This document shows, in pieces, positions 53,436 through 62,058 of a stretch of 64,000 nt of DNA. The stretch covers positions 1 to 64,000 of the forward strand of contig CAYMTA010000007.1 of NCBI GenBank assembly GCA_964393275.1, given 5' to 3'. The position numbers were made by a program, and so were the translations under genes. Each line of letters starts with the position of its first letter. Position 1 is the stretch's first letter. Under the pieces are notes generated by a model. The model worked only from the letters and a program-made list of their open reading frames with translations. It made no database searches and was not told the DNA's origin. The stretch is from SLRI01 sp964393275 (lineage in GTDB: Bacteria > Pseudomonadota > Alphaproteobacteria > Geminicoccales > Geminicoccaceae).

Positions 53436-54620
53436 TCAGGAACGAAACCCGGTGAGCTTGAAGAGCCGGTCGTGCTCGTCGACCGCATATCTGTCGGTCA
53501 TGCCGGCCACGTAGTCCCGCACCGCGATCGCCGTGGCGGCGCTGCCCGGCGCGCCGGCGCGCCGCTGCCACCGGTCCGGCAGGCAGTCGGGAGAGTCCAG
53601 CAGAACCCCGACGAGGTCGGTCACCAGGCGCTGCGCCTTGCGCGCCATGCGGTTCACCTTGTAGTGGCGGTACATGCGGACATGCAAGAAGCGGCGCAGC
53701 TCGCCCATCGCGGCCGCCATCTCCGTGGAGAATCCGGCGAGCGGGCGGCCCGCCTCGCGAATGTCCTGGACCGAGCGCGGCCGGCTCTCCGTCAGCCGCC
53801 GCCGCGTCTCGGCGACGAGATCCCCCACCATCCGGTCGATCAGCCGACGGTTGGTCTCGTGGATCAGCCTGCGGGCTTCGGCCGTGGGATGGGCAGCCTC
53901 GACGGCCGCCACCACCGACCCGACGACGGGCAGCCCGCGCAGCTCGAAGAGCTCGAAGAAGCCGGCCCTGAGACCGTCGTCCATGTCGTGGTTGCAGTAC
54001 GCGACATCGTCGGCGATCGCGGCGATCTGCGCCTCGAGCGGCGGCTGCAGCTCGAGCTGCATCGCCGCCGCCAGGGGATGGTCGGCAATCGCCGCCGGCG
54101 GTGTGGGCTGGGGGCCGTTGTGCTTGACCAGCCCCTCCAGGGTCTCGACCGTGAGGTTGAGCCCGTCGAAGAGCGCGTAGCGCTGCTCCAGCCGGGTGAC
54201 CACGCGGAACGTCTGCACATTGTGGTCGAACCCGCCAAACGCCCGCAGCGCCGCATCGAGCGCCCACTCGCCGGCATGGCCGAACGGGCTGTGGCCGAGG
54301 TCGTGGGCCAGCGCCAGCGCCTCCGCCAGATCCTCGTCCAGCCCGAGCACCCGCGAGAGGGTGCGCGCGATCTGGGCCACCTCGAGGCTGTGGGTCAGCC
54401 GCGTGCGGAAATGGTCGCCCTCGAAATTGACCAGCACCTGCGTCTTGTACTCGAGCCGGCGGAACGCCGTCGAATGCACGACGCGATCGCGGTCGCGCTG
54501 AAAGGCGCCGCGCAGCCCGCTCGCCGGCTCCTCGACCAGCCGGCCAAGGCTCGCCTGCGCGGCATGGGGCGCGCGGGGGACGACGGGAGCGACCCGCTCG
54601 GACAGTGGCCGGTTTGACAA
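53436..54620 (-). CDS. dgt: Deoxyguanosinetriphosphate triphosphohydrolase-like protein
   Basis: This 394-residue HD-domain dNTPase releases tripolyphosphate from deoxynucleotides. The metal-binding H...HD...D set is seen in FRTRLTHSLEVAQ (about 72-84) and ALALAHDLGHSPFGHAGE (about 101-118), with the distant aspartate in DDVAYCNHDMDDG (about 207-219). FRRLEYKTQVLV (about 54-65) is also typical. The only plausible start is TTG at 54620, and this codon overlaps the -35 box of the divergent erpA promoter. Confidence 0.93.
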   Translation of the reverse strand: MSNRPLSERVAPVVPRAPHAAQASLGRLVEEPASGLRGAFQRDRDRVVHSTAFRRLEYKTQVLVNFEGDHFRTRLTHSLEVAQIARTLSRVLGLDEDLAEALALAHDLGHSPFGHAGEWALDAALRAFGGFDHNVQTFRVVTRLEQRYALFDGLNLTVETLEGLVKHNGPQPTPPAAIADHPLAAAMQLELQPPLEAQIAAIADDVAYCNHDMDDGLRAGFFELFELRGLPVVGSVVAAVEAAHPTAEARRLIHETNRRLIDRMVGDLVAETRRRLTESRPRSVQDIREAGRPLAGFSTEMAAAMGELRRFLHVRMYRHYKVNRMARKAQRLVTDLVGVLLDSPDCLPDRWQRRAGAPGSAATAIAVRDYVAGMTDRYAVDEHDRLFKLTGFRS

Positions 54621-54641
54621 GGGTCAGCCGCTTCTTACATT
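54614..54641 (+). promoter_or_regulatory. Sigma-70-type promoter for erpA-xth-amidase
   Basis: A perfect -35 box TTGACA (54614-54619) is followed after 16 bases by TACATT (54636-54641), which matches the -10 consensus in 4 of 6 positions. Transcription would start about 35 bases before the erpA ATG. The -35 box overlaps the TTG start codon of dgt on the other strand. Confidence 0.6.
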
Positions 54642-54681
54642 GCTGGTATCAGAGGAACGTGTCGGAGAATAGGTTGGCGCC

Positions 54682-55056
54682 ATGATCGAGATCAAGGCAG
54701 GCGGCGATGTCGTCGGGAAGAGCCGGCCGGCACCCTTGACCGTGACCGAGAGCGCCGCGCGCCGCGTGAGACGGATCCTCGAGGCCGAGGGAACGCCCGA
54801 TCTGCGGCTCAGGGTCAGCGTCTCCGGCGGCGGTTGCTCCGGCTTCCAGTACGGCTTCGCCCTCGATGGCAAGAGCGAGCCCGACGATGTCGTGATCGAG
54901 AAGGACGGCATCACCGTCGTCGTCGACGGCATGTCCCTCATGTATGTCCTGGGCTCGCAGCTCGATTTCATCGAGGATCTGACCGGCTCCTACTTCAAGG
55001 TCAGCAACCCGAACGCCACCGCCTCCTGCGGCTGTGGCACGTCCTTTGCCATCTAG
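54682..55056 (+). CDS. erpA: HesB/IscA family iron-sulfur cluster insertion protein (ErpA-like)
   Basis: This 124-residue A-type carrier delivers iron-sulfur clusters to apoproteins. The three conserved cysteines are in SGGGCSGFQYGF (Cys near 53) and ASCGCGTSF (Cys near 117 and 119). The N-terminal 14 residues are an extension before the core LTVTESAARRVRRIL. It is divergent from dgt with a 61-base gap and is followed by xth, a conserved alphaproteobacterial arrangement. Confidence 0.93.
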   Translation: MIEIKAGGDVVGKSRPAPLTVTESAARRVRRILEAEGTPDLRLRVSVSGGGCSGFQYGFALDGKSEPDDVVIEKDGITVVVDGMSLMYVLGSQLDFIEDLTGSYFKVSNPNATASCGCGTSFAI

Positions 55057-55087
55057 CATCAATGGATCGGTCGGACCGGACAGGACG

Positions 55088-55858
55088 TTGAAGATCGTCA
55101 CCTGGAACGTCAACTCGATCCGGCGACGTGAGGCCGTCGTGCTCGACTGGCTGCAGGCCAACACGCCCGATATCCTGCTCCTGCAGGAGACCAAGGTCAC
55201 CGACGCGGAGTTCCCTCGCGCCGGCTTCGAGGCTGCCGGCTGGCATCTGGCGCTGCATGGGCAGCCCGGAGGCCGCAACGGTGTGGCCATTCTGGCGCGC
55301 TCGCCGATCGACGACGTCTCGCATGGCCTGCCGGGCGAGGCAGGCGACGAGCAGGCCCGCTACATCGAAGGCCGGGTGGCCGACCTGCGGGTGGCGTCCA
55401 TCTATGTGCCCAACGGCACCCGGGTCGACTCCGACAATTTCGCCTACAAGCTTCGATTTTACAACAGGTTGACGGCGTATGTGGCGGCGGCCCTGGAGCA
55501 TGATCAGCCGCTCGCCCTCGGCGGCGACTACAACGTGGCCCCCGAGCCGATCGATGTCTACGACCCGGACGAATGCGAAGGCGGCATCTGCTACCACCCC
55601 GCGGAGCGGCACGCCTTGCGCAGCCTCGTTCATTGTGGCCTCTACGATGCGTTCCGCGCCATGGCGCCGACCCGACGGCAGTTCACGTGGTGGGATCTGC
55701 GTGGCGGCTCCTGGGAGCGCGACGAGGGGATGCGCATCGACTTCCTGCTGCTCTCGGCACCGGCCCTCGATCGGCTGGTGAGCGCCGACGTCGACCCGGG
55801 GACGCGCGCCGGCAAGGGCATCTCCGACCACATCCCCGTCTGGTGCGAGCTCGCGTGA
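55088..55858 (+). CDS. xth: Exodeoxyribonuclease III
   Basis: This 256-residue AP endonuclease/3'-exonuclease of base-excision repair opens with the canonical KIVTWNVNSIRRR (2-14). The metal-binding glutamate is in LLLQETKVTD (about 33-42), and GGDYNVAPEPIDVYDP (about 145-160) and the final GISDHIPVWCEL carry the catalytic Asp and His. The start is TTG with AGGA shortly before; a longer GTG frame would run into erpA and has no family similarity. Confidence 0.94.
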   Translation: MKIVTWNVNSIRRREAVVLDWLQANTPDILLLQETKVTDAEFPRAGFEAAGWHLALHGQPGGRNGVAILARSPIDDVSHGLPGEAGDEQARYIEGRVADLRVASIYVPNGTRVDSDNFAYKLRFYNRLTAYVAAALEHDQPLALGGDYNVAPEPIDVYDPDECEGGICYHPAERHALRSLVHCGLYDAFRAMAPTRRQFTWWDLRGGSWERDEGMRIDFLLLSAPALDRLVSADVDPGTRAGKGISDHIPVWCELA

Positions 55859-57252
55859 TGGCACATTCCGATCCCCTGTCCGACGCCCCCGATCTCTGCC
55901 GCCTCGGTGTCGCCGAGCTCGCCGCCGCCTATGCCGACCGGACCCTTTCGCCCGTCGAGGTCACCGAGGCCTGTCTCGCCAGGGCGGAGCAGGTTCAAGG
56001 CGCGCACAACGCCTTCAGCTTGATCGACGGCGAGGCGGCCCTTGGCCAGGCGCGTGCCGCCGAATCGCGCTGGCAGGCTGGAGCACCGGCCTCCGCGATC
56101 GACGGCGTGCCCGCCACCCTGAAGGACATCGTCTGGGTCGAGGGGCATGAGATCGGCTATGGCAGCGCCGCGGCGGCAGCCGTTCGACCGCCGCACGACG
56201 CGCCCGCCGTCGCCCGCCTGCGCGCCGCCGGCGCCGTCTTTCTCGGGCTCACCACCACCCCGGAGTTCGGCTGGAAGGCGGTCACCGACAGCCCGCGCAC
56301 GGGCGTCACCACCAACCCCTGGAAGGCGTCGCTGACGCCCGGCGGGTCGAGCGGCGGTGCCGCGGTCGCGGCGGCGACCGGCGCCGGCGTCCTGCATCTC
56401 GGCACCGACGGCGGCGGCTCGATCCGCATCCCCGCCTCCTTCAGCGGCATCTTCGGCCTCAAGCCGACCTTCGGCCGGGTCCCCGCTTATCCACCCAGCC
56501 CGTTCGGCTCGGTGGCGCATCTCGGGCCGATGACGCGCAGCCCAGCCGACGCCCTGGCCATGCTCGAGGTGATGGCCGGTCGACATCCCCTGGACTGGAT
56601 GCAGCCCCCGGCCGAGATGCCGCCGCTGGCCGGCGCCCGCTTCGACCTGCGGGATGCCGAGATCGGCTACTGGCACCGTCCGCCCTTCGGCACGGTCGAG
56701 CCCGAGGTCGCGGCCCGGATCGAGGCCGTGGTCGATCGGCTGCGTGCCCGGGGTGCCAGGATCGAGCCGATCGACCTGCCCGACCACGACGATCTCTTCG
56801 AGATCTTCACCACGCATTGGTACGCTGGCGCCGCGGCTCGCGTTGCGGCGCTGCCACAGGACCGGCTCGATCGGGTCGACCCGGGCCTGCGAGCTGTCGC
56901 CGCGGCGGGCCGGGCCATCCCGGTGGCCGATTTCGTGCTCGCGACCCAGCGTCGTGTCGCCTTCGGCGTGGCGATGGACGCCCTGCTCGACCGTTTCAGC
57001 CTGCTGCTCTCGCCGGCCACCGCGGTCGCGGCCTTCGCTGGCGGCGAGGAGGTCCCGCCCGGCTCCGGCCTCGGACGCTGGACCGAATGGGCCGGCTTCA
57101 GCTACCCGATCAACCTGAGCCAGCAGCCCGCCTGCTCCCTGCCCTGCGGCTGGACCGGCGACGGCAGGCCGATCGGGTTGCAGCTCGTCGGCCCGCGCGG
57201 CGCCGACGCACGCGTCATGGCCGCCGCCGAAACGATCAAGTCGCTCTGCTGA
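55858..57252 (+). CDS. Amidase (amidase signature family)
   Basis: This 464-residue enzyme is of the GatA-like amidase signature family. The Ser-cisSer-Lys triad is visible as the lysine in PATLKDIVW (about 84), the cis-serine in PGGSSGGAAVAAATG (about 160-174) and the nucleophile serine in GTDGGGSIRIPAS (about 181-193). FGLKPTFGRVP (about 198-208) follows as usual. No GatB or GatC gene adjoins, so it is probably a metabolic amidase rather than part of the tRNA amidotransferase. The start overlaps the xth stop (TGATG). The substrate is unknown. Confidence 0.92.
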   Translation: MAHSDPLSDAPDLCRLGVAELAAAYADRTLSPVEVTEACLARAEQVQGAHNAFSLIDGEAALGQARAAESRWQAGAPASAIDGVPATLKDIVWVEGHEIGYGSAAAAAVRPPHDAPAVARLRAAGAVFLGLTTTPEFGWKAVTDSPRTGVTTNPWKASLTPGGSSGGAAVAAATGAGVLHLGTDGGGSIRIPASFSGIFGLKPTFGRVPAYPPSPFGSVAHLGPMTRSPADALAMLEVMAGRHPLDWMQPPAEMPPLAGARFDLRDAEIGYWHRPPFGTVEPEVAARIEAVVDRLRARGARIEPIDLPDHDDLFEIFTTHWYAGAAARVAALPQDRLDRVDPGLRAVAAAGRAIPVADFVLATQRRVAFGVAMDALLDRFSLLLSPATAVAAFAGGEEVPPGSGLGRWTEWAGFSYPINLSQQPACSLPCGWTGDGRPIGLQLVGPRGADARVMAAAETIKSLC

Positions 57253-57553
57253 GCGCCGTCCCGGCGCCCATCGCCCGGTGGTGCGGCTGCCGGAGCACAA
57301 TGGCCCGAGCTTCGGGGGAAAACATCGAAAGGATCACCCCGCTGCCGCTCCATCCGGCGCGCCGCGCTTGAAGTGGCCCGAATGCTGATACTATAAAGCA
57401 AGGTAAGAACTCTTTTGCTGGCCCTTCCTCTGTCGGGATTTTTTGGCGATGATGCGGCATCTGGTCGGGTCGGGTTCCCAGCCCGCACGCTGCCTGCCGC
57501 GCCGGTCGCCGGCTGCCCGGTCAGGAAGAATGCCGTAGCCGTGAGCACGCCAT
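57253..57553. other. Intergenic region before the polysaccharide locus
   Basis: This 301-base gap holds no convincing gene. A small GCGCCG/CGGCGC hairpin (57253-57267) directly follows the amidase stop and may end that transcript. A well-spaced promoter lies at 57368-57397. The remaining 150 bases before the kinase gene form a long 5' leader in which I see no strong structure. Confidence 0.6.
57368..57397 (+). promoter_or_regulatory. Sigma-70-type promoter of the polysaccharide locus
   Basis: TTGAAG (57368-57373) and TATAAA (57392-57397) match the -35 and -10 consensus in 4 and 5 of 6 positions, with an 18-base spacer. The surrounding sequence is locally AT-rich compared with the genome. The transcript would have a leader of about 150 bases before the tyrosine kinase gene. 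Confidence 0.55.
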
Positions 57554-59917
57554 ATGTTTTTTCCTCCTTCGCCTCCTCGGGCCGTGGTTGACGGCGCCCA
57601 GCGGACGGTCGGCCCGAGCCATGCGTCGCCGGTCAGCGATCGGGTCCAGGCGCTGAAGGCCTACGCCGATCTGAGCGATGTCGACCTCAAGGAAGCATTG
57701 CTGACCCTGTGGCGGCGCAAATGGCTGATCATCCTCACGACATTCGTCTTCGCCGCGGTCACCGCGGCCGTCGTGACGAGCATGACGCCGCTCTACACGG
57801 GCAGCGTCAAGCTGCTGTTCCAGGAGCAGCAGATCAACCTCCTGCCGGGGCTGATCAACCAGGCCCCGCCGACCGAGCAGATCCAGGTCATAGGCTCGCG
57901 AACGGTGGCGCAGCGCGTGATCGACAAGATGGGCCTGAAGGCCGATCCGGAGTTCAATCCGGACCTGCAGCCGGAGCCGATCGTCGCGCAGTGGTGGGAC
58001 AAGCTCTTGCAGGCGGTCTCGAGCAGGCTCGACTTCGCCGGGGTGTCGACACCCGCGGTCGGCGACGACCTCGAGATGCTGGCGGCCCCCGAGGTCGGTG
58101 CGGCCGGGGCGGGTCCCGAGGAAATGACCGACGATCTGGCCCACCGCCTGTTCGACGAGATCATCCTCGACGGTTTCCTCGATCGGCTGAACGTCGATAC
58201 CGTCCCGAGCTCGACGGTGATCGAGATCACCTTCGCGTCCGAGCGTCCGTCAAAAGCGGCGCGGATCGCGGACGCGGTAGCCGACAGCTATCTGCAGCAG
58301 CGCCTCGAGGCGAAGTTCGACGAGATCCAGCGGACCACCGGCTGGCTGGACGAGCGCATCGGTGAATTGCGCGAGCAGGTTTCGACCGCCGAGGCCGCGG
58401 TCGAGGCCTATCGCGGCAAGACCGGGCTGCTCGAGACCGACGGCGGGACGGTCGCGGCGCAGCAGGTGTCCGAGCTCAACACCCAGCTCATCCTCGCGCG
58501 CACCGCCCGCGCCGAGAAGGAGGCACGGCGCGACCAGGTCCGCCGGCTCCTCAACTTGGGCGGCGATGGCCTCGCCAGCGCCACCGAGGTTCTGGGCTCG
58601 CCCCTCATCAGCTCGCTGGTCGAGCAGGAGGTGGCGCTCCGGCGCAAGGTCGCCGATCTGTCGCAGGTCTATGGCGCCCGCCACCCGCTGCTGCTCAGCG
58701 CCCAGGCCGAGCTCGAGGACCTGCAGAGCAAGATAAAGTCCGAGACCGCGCGGATCGCGGACAGCATGCAGGCCGAGGTGAACGTCGCACGCGAGCGTGA
58801 GCGTCTGCTCGAGGATGGCCTGCGCCAGCTCGAGGATCGCGTCTCCGATTCCAATCAGGCATCGGTGACCTTGCGCGCCCTGGAGCGCGAGGCGAGCGCC
58901 GCCCGCACCCTGCTCGAGACCTTCCTGCAGCAGTCGCAGGAGCTGAAGTCCCAGGACGACCTCGGTGCCTACCGTGCCGACGCCACCATCATCTCCTACT
59001 CGGCCATCCCGCGCTTCCCCTCCTACCCGCGCAAGAAGCTCGCCGTCGCGGCGGCGATCATCGTGGGCGGGCTGATCGGTGTCGTGCTGGCGCTGCTTCT
59101 GGAGCGTTTCGAATCCGCCTTCCGCAGCGCCTCGCAGATGGAGGAGGAGCTGGGCTTTCCGGTGCTCGCCTCCGTGCCCGATGTCCGTCGTGTTCGCGAG
59201 GTCCGCAAACGCGGGCTGCCCGCCTACCTGCTCGACCATCCGAACACCGCGGCCAGCGAGGCGTTGCGCGCGATCAATGCCAGGATGGTTCTCTTCAGGG
59301 GTGACCGGCGATCGGTCGCGGTCCAGTTCGTGTCGTCCGAGCCGGAGGAAGGCAAGTCGAGCCTGGCGCTCGGCACGGCGCAGATGCACGCCAGGAGTGG
59401 CCGGAAGATCCTGCTGATCGACGCCGACTTCCGCCAGTCGAGCGTGGCGGCCATGCTGCGAATCGCCGCTTCGCCGGGGCTGACCGACTTGATGTCCGGC
59501 CAGAAGGCGCGCGAGGAGGTGGTCCGCCAGGATCCGGTGACCGGCCTGCATGTGGTCACGGCCGGTCGGCTGATCCCGACCGCCCACGACTTTCTCGTGG
59601 GCGGTCGGCTTGCGGATATCATCGCCGAGTTCCGCGGCCATTACGAGCTGATCATCGTCGATTCGCCGCCGGTCCTGTCCGTCGCCGATGCGCCGCTGAT
59701 CGCGCAGGCGGTCGACGGCACCATCTTCGTCGGACGCTGGGGCAAGACCCGCAAGCAGACCATGATCTTCGCGCTTCGTCAGCTCGCCCAGACCGGCGCC
59801 TCGATCATCGGCCTGGTGCTCTCACGGGTCGATGTGCGCCGAGCGGCCAACTACTCGTACGGCGACGCCGGCCAGTATCACGGCAAGCACAAGAAATACT
59901 ATCTCGAGAAGACATGA
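57554..59917 (+). CDS. Polysaccharide biosynthesis tyrosine autokinase (Wzc/GumC-type)
   Basis: This 787-residue bacterial tyrosine kinase with polysaccharide co-polymerase domain controls chain length and export of a surface polysaccharide. TM1 is at about 55-77 and TM2 at about 495-518, with a large periplasmic coiled-coil region between (about 220-460). The cytoplasmic kinase has Walker A EPEEGKSSLAL (about 595-605), Walker A' ILLIDADFRQS (about 618-628) and Walker B LIIVDSPPVLSV (about 698-709). The C-terminal tyrosine cluster (NYSYGDAGQYHGKHKKYYLE) is the autophosphorylation tail. No cognate phosphatase or outer-membrane Wza gene is in the window. Confidence 0.93.
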   Translation: MFFPPSPPRAVVDGAQRTVGPSHASPVSDRVQALKAYADLSDVDLKEALLTLWRRKWLIILTTFVFAAVTAAVVTSMTPLYTGSVKLLFQEQQINLLPGLINQAPPTEQIQVIGSRTVAQRVIDKMGLKADPEFNPDLQPEPIVAQWWDKLLQAVSSRLDFAGVSTPAVGDDLEMLAAPEVGAAGAGPEEMTDDLAHRLFDEIILDGFLDRLNVDTVPSSTVIEITFASERPSKAARIADAVADSYLQQRLEAKFDEIQRTTGWLDERIGELREQVSTAEAAVEAYRGKTGLLETDGGTVAAQQVSELNTQLILARTARAEKEARRDQVRRLLNLGGDGLASATEVLGSPLISSLVEQEVALRRKVADLSQVYGARHPLLLSAQAELEDLQSKIKSETARIADSMQAEVNVARERERLLEDGLRQLEDRVSDSNQASVTLRALEREASAARTLLETFLQQSQELKSQDDLGAYRADATIISYSAIPRFPSYPRKKLAVAAAIIVGGLIGVVLALLLERFESAFRSASQMEEELGFPVLASVPDVRRVREVRKRGLPAYLLDHPNTAASEALRAINARMVLFRGDRRSVAVQFVSSEPEEGKSSLALGTAQMHARSGRKILLIDADFRQSSVAAMLRIAASPGLTDLMSGQKAREEVVRQDPVTGLHVVTAGRLIPTAHDFLVGGRLADIIAEFRGHYELIIVDSPPVLSVADAPLIAQAVDGTIFVGRWGKTRKQTMIFALRQLAQTGASIIGLVLSRVDVRRAANYSYGDAGQYHGKHKKYYLEKT

Positions 59918-59977
59918 CTTGCCTCATGGGTTCATGATCTACAGACGTGCGCAACGTGGACACGAAAGCGGGATGAC

Positions 59978-60946
59978 ATGAGGAGCGAGTCGAAGCGGGT
60001 GATCATCGGCGTGCCGGTCTACAATGGTGCCGCCATGCTCGGCGAGATGCTGGAATCGCTGCGCGCACAGACCTTCAGTGCTTTTCAGGTTACCATATGC
60101 GACAACGCCTCGACCGACGGCACGGCCGAGATCGCCCGACGTTTTGTCGCGGCCGACCCGCGCTTCGTCTACCACCGCAACGAGACCAATATCGGCGCAG
60201 CACCGAACTACAACCGCGTGTTCGAGCTCGGGCACGACGCGCCGTACTTCAAATGGGCGCCGCACGACGACCTCTACGCGCCGGCCTGGCTCGAGCGTTG
60301 CGTCGAGGCGCTGGACGGCGATCCCGCCGCCGTCCTCGCCTGGTCGATGGTCGACGTCGTCGACGAGACCGGCGAAGGCCGGGTCCTCGACCACGCCAGC
60401 TACCATCGCGGCGTGCAGGCGAGCTTCGTCGACGGGCACGGCCGCCGGGGCTGGACCATGGGGCCGCTCCACCTCGCGGAGGGCCCCGATCCGGCGGTGC
60501 GGCTGGGCGAGCTGCTCGACAGCATGATCGGCTGCTTCGCCGGGCTCGGTCTGATCCGGACCGACGCCCTGCGCCGCTCCAGCCTCCAGCGCAGCTATTA
60601 CGGCGCCGACCGGGCGCTCCTGGCCGAGCTCGTCCTGATGGGCCCCTTCCGCCAGGTGCCGGAGCGCCTCTACACCAACCGCTACCACAAGACGGCCAGC
60701 CGGGATCTGACCGCGAGTCAACGCCGGAGCTGGATCGACGCCAGGGGTGCGGTCGGCTGGCCGACGATGCGGCAGCGCCTCGACATCCTGCGAGCCCCCG
60801 CCGTCGCGGGCCTGTCGCCGCGCGACCGCGCCCGCTGCATCGCCGTGGCCCTCCGCCATTTCGCGCGGCGTCAGGTCGGCGCGGCGATCCGGGGCATTCT
60901 GCATCGCGGCGGCCCGGCCGGAGCCAGCGGCCGCGCCGCAGCCTGA
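59978..60946 (+). CDS. Glycosyltransferase family 2 protein
   Basis: This 322-residue cytoplasmic or membrane-associated GT-A enzyme adds a sugar to a growing glycan. The nucleotide-sugar fold shows IIGVPVYNGAAMLGEMLESL (about 9-28), TICDNASTDGTAEIARRF (about 38-55) and RNETNIGAAPNYNRVF (about 68-83). The metal-binding acidic motif is WAPHDDLYAPAW (about 92-103). The C-terminal half has no clear membrane helix. It lies between the tyrosine kinase and the sulfotransferase; the sugar is not predictable. Confidence 0.9.
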   Translation: MRSESKRVIIGVPVYNGAAMLGEMLESLRAQTFSAFQVTICDNASTDGTAEIARRFVAADPRFVYHRNETNIGAAPNYNRVFELGHDAPYFKWAPHDDLYAPAWLERCVEALDGDPAAVLAWSMVDVVDETGEGRVLDHASYHRGVQASFVDGHGRRGWTMGPLHLAEGPDPAVRLGELLDSMIGCFAGLGLIRTDALRRSSLQRSYYGADRALLAELVLMGPFRQVPERLYTNRYHKTASRDLTASQRRSWIDARGAVGWPTMRQRLDILRAPAVAGLSPRDRARCIAVALRHFARRQVGAAIRGILHRGGPAGASGRAAA

Positions 60947-60957
60947 GGCTCGAGGTC

Positions 60958-62010
60958 GTGTCCAGCCCCCTCTTCCACGAAGGCCGGCTCCGCGCCAGCC
61001 GCCTGCCTCGGCTCAAGAGCTCCTGGCTGTATCGCAACAACCTCGTCCAGCGCCTCCTCTCCGCCTCGCCCACTGCTGCCCATCTGCTCGAGGACCTCTA
61101 CCGACTGGCCCTCGCGAGGATCATGCGGCCGGAGGCGAGGGCCGACGCGGCCGACGTCGAGGCCCGGCTCGCCGATTTCGCCAGGCGGTTTCCCGAAGCT
61201 CTCGGCACCTGCGACGAAGCTCCGATCTTCCTCCTGGCGGCCGGCTGGCGGTCCGGCTCGACGCTGCTGCAGCGCGTCTTGATGTCGAACGGCGAGCTGA
61301 TGATCTGGGGTGAGCCGTTCGCGCGATCGGGGCTCGCCCAGACGCTCCTGACCCAGTTTCGCGCGTTCACCGACGAGTGGCCGCCACCGGACTATTTCAT
61401 CGACAACTTCGCGGATGATCTCGAGAGCCAGTGGATCGCCAACAGCTACCCGGCGCCCGAGCGCCTGATCGTCGCCCACCGTGCCTTTTTCACGGAGCTG
61501 CTGGCGGTCCCGGCGCGAGCCCGCGGGCATCGGCGCTGGGGCCTGAAGGAAGTCCGCCTCGGCGGCAGCCACGCGCTCTATCTCAGGCTGTTGTTTCCCA
61601 AGGCGCGCTTCGTCTTCCTCATCCGCGATCCCTACGCCGGCTTCGCGTCGTTTCGGCACTACATCAAGAGCGATTTCCTGGCCTGGCCCGAGCTGCCGGT
61701 TCATTCGGCCGCCGATTTTGGCCGTCTCTGGCACAATCTGGTTTCGGATTTCGAGCGCGTATGCCCGATGGTCGACGGCCTCTGGCTACGCTATGAGGAC
61801 TATCTCGATGATCCGGCTCTGCATCAGGCGCTCTGCGACCATGTCGGCGCCGACCTTGCACCGCCCGGCCAGCTGCGGCTGATCGCCTCCGCCGGGCAGC
61901 CCGGCTCCGATGTTTCCGTGCGACGTGAGAACCGCCTGCTCTCCTGGGAGCGCCGAGGCTTGCGACGGGGGCTGGGCGATCTCGCGGCCCGGTTCGGCTA
62001 TGCCGGCTGA
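60958..62010 (+). CDS. Sulfotransferase family protein
   Basis: This protein of about 350 residues is of the PAPS-dependent sulfotransferase fold. The 5'-phosphosulfate loop is FLLAAGWRSGSTLLQRVL (about 92-109) and the 3'-phosphate site is FVFLIRDPYAGFASFRHYI (about 218-236). WGLKEVRLGG near 198-207 supplies a conserved lysine region. The GTG at 60958, 11 bases after the preceding stop, is the best start. Placed between a glycosyltransferase and an O-antigen ligase-like gene, it may sulfate the surface polysaccharide; small-molecule or lipid targets remain possible. Confidence 0.85.
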   Translation: MSSPLFHEGRLRASRLPRLKSSWLYRNNLVQRLLSASPTAAHLLEDLYRLALARIMRPEARADAADVEARLADFARRFPEALGTCDEAPIFLLAAGWRSGSTLLQRVLMSNGELMIWGEPFARSGLAQTLLTQFRAFTDEWPPPDYFIDNFADDLESQWIANSYPAPERLIVAHRAFFTELLAVPARARGHRRWGLKEVRLGGSHALYLRLLFPKARFVFLIRDPYAGFASFRHYIKSDFLAWPELPVHSAADFGRLWHNLVSDFERVCPMVDGLWLRYEDYLDDPALHQALCDHVGADLAPPGQLRLIASAGQPGSDVSVRRENRLLSWERRGLRRGLGDLAARFGYAG

Positions 62011-62058
62011 ACGGCAGAGGCACGACCGAAAGAGCAGGAAATCGAGCAAGGTGCCCTG

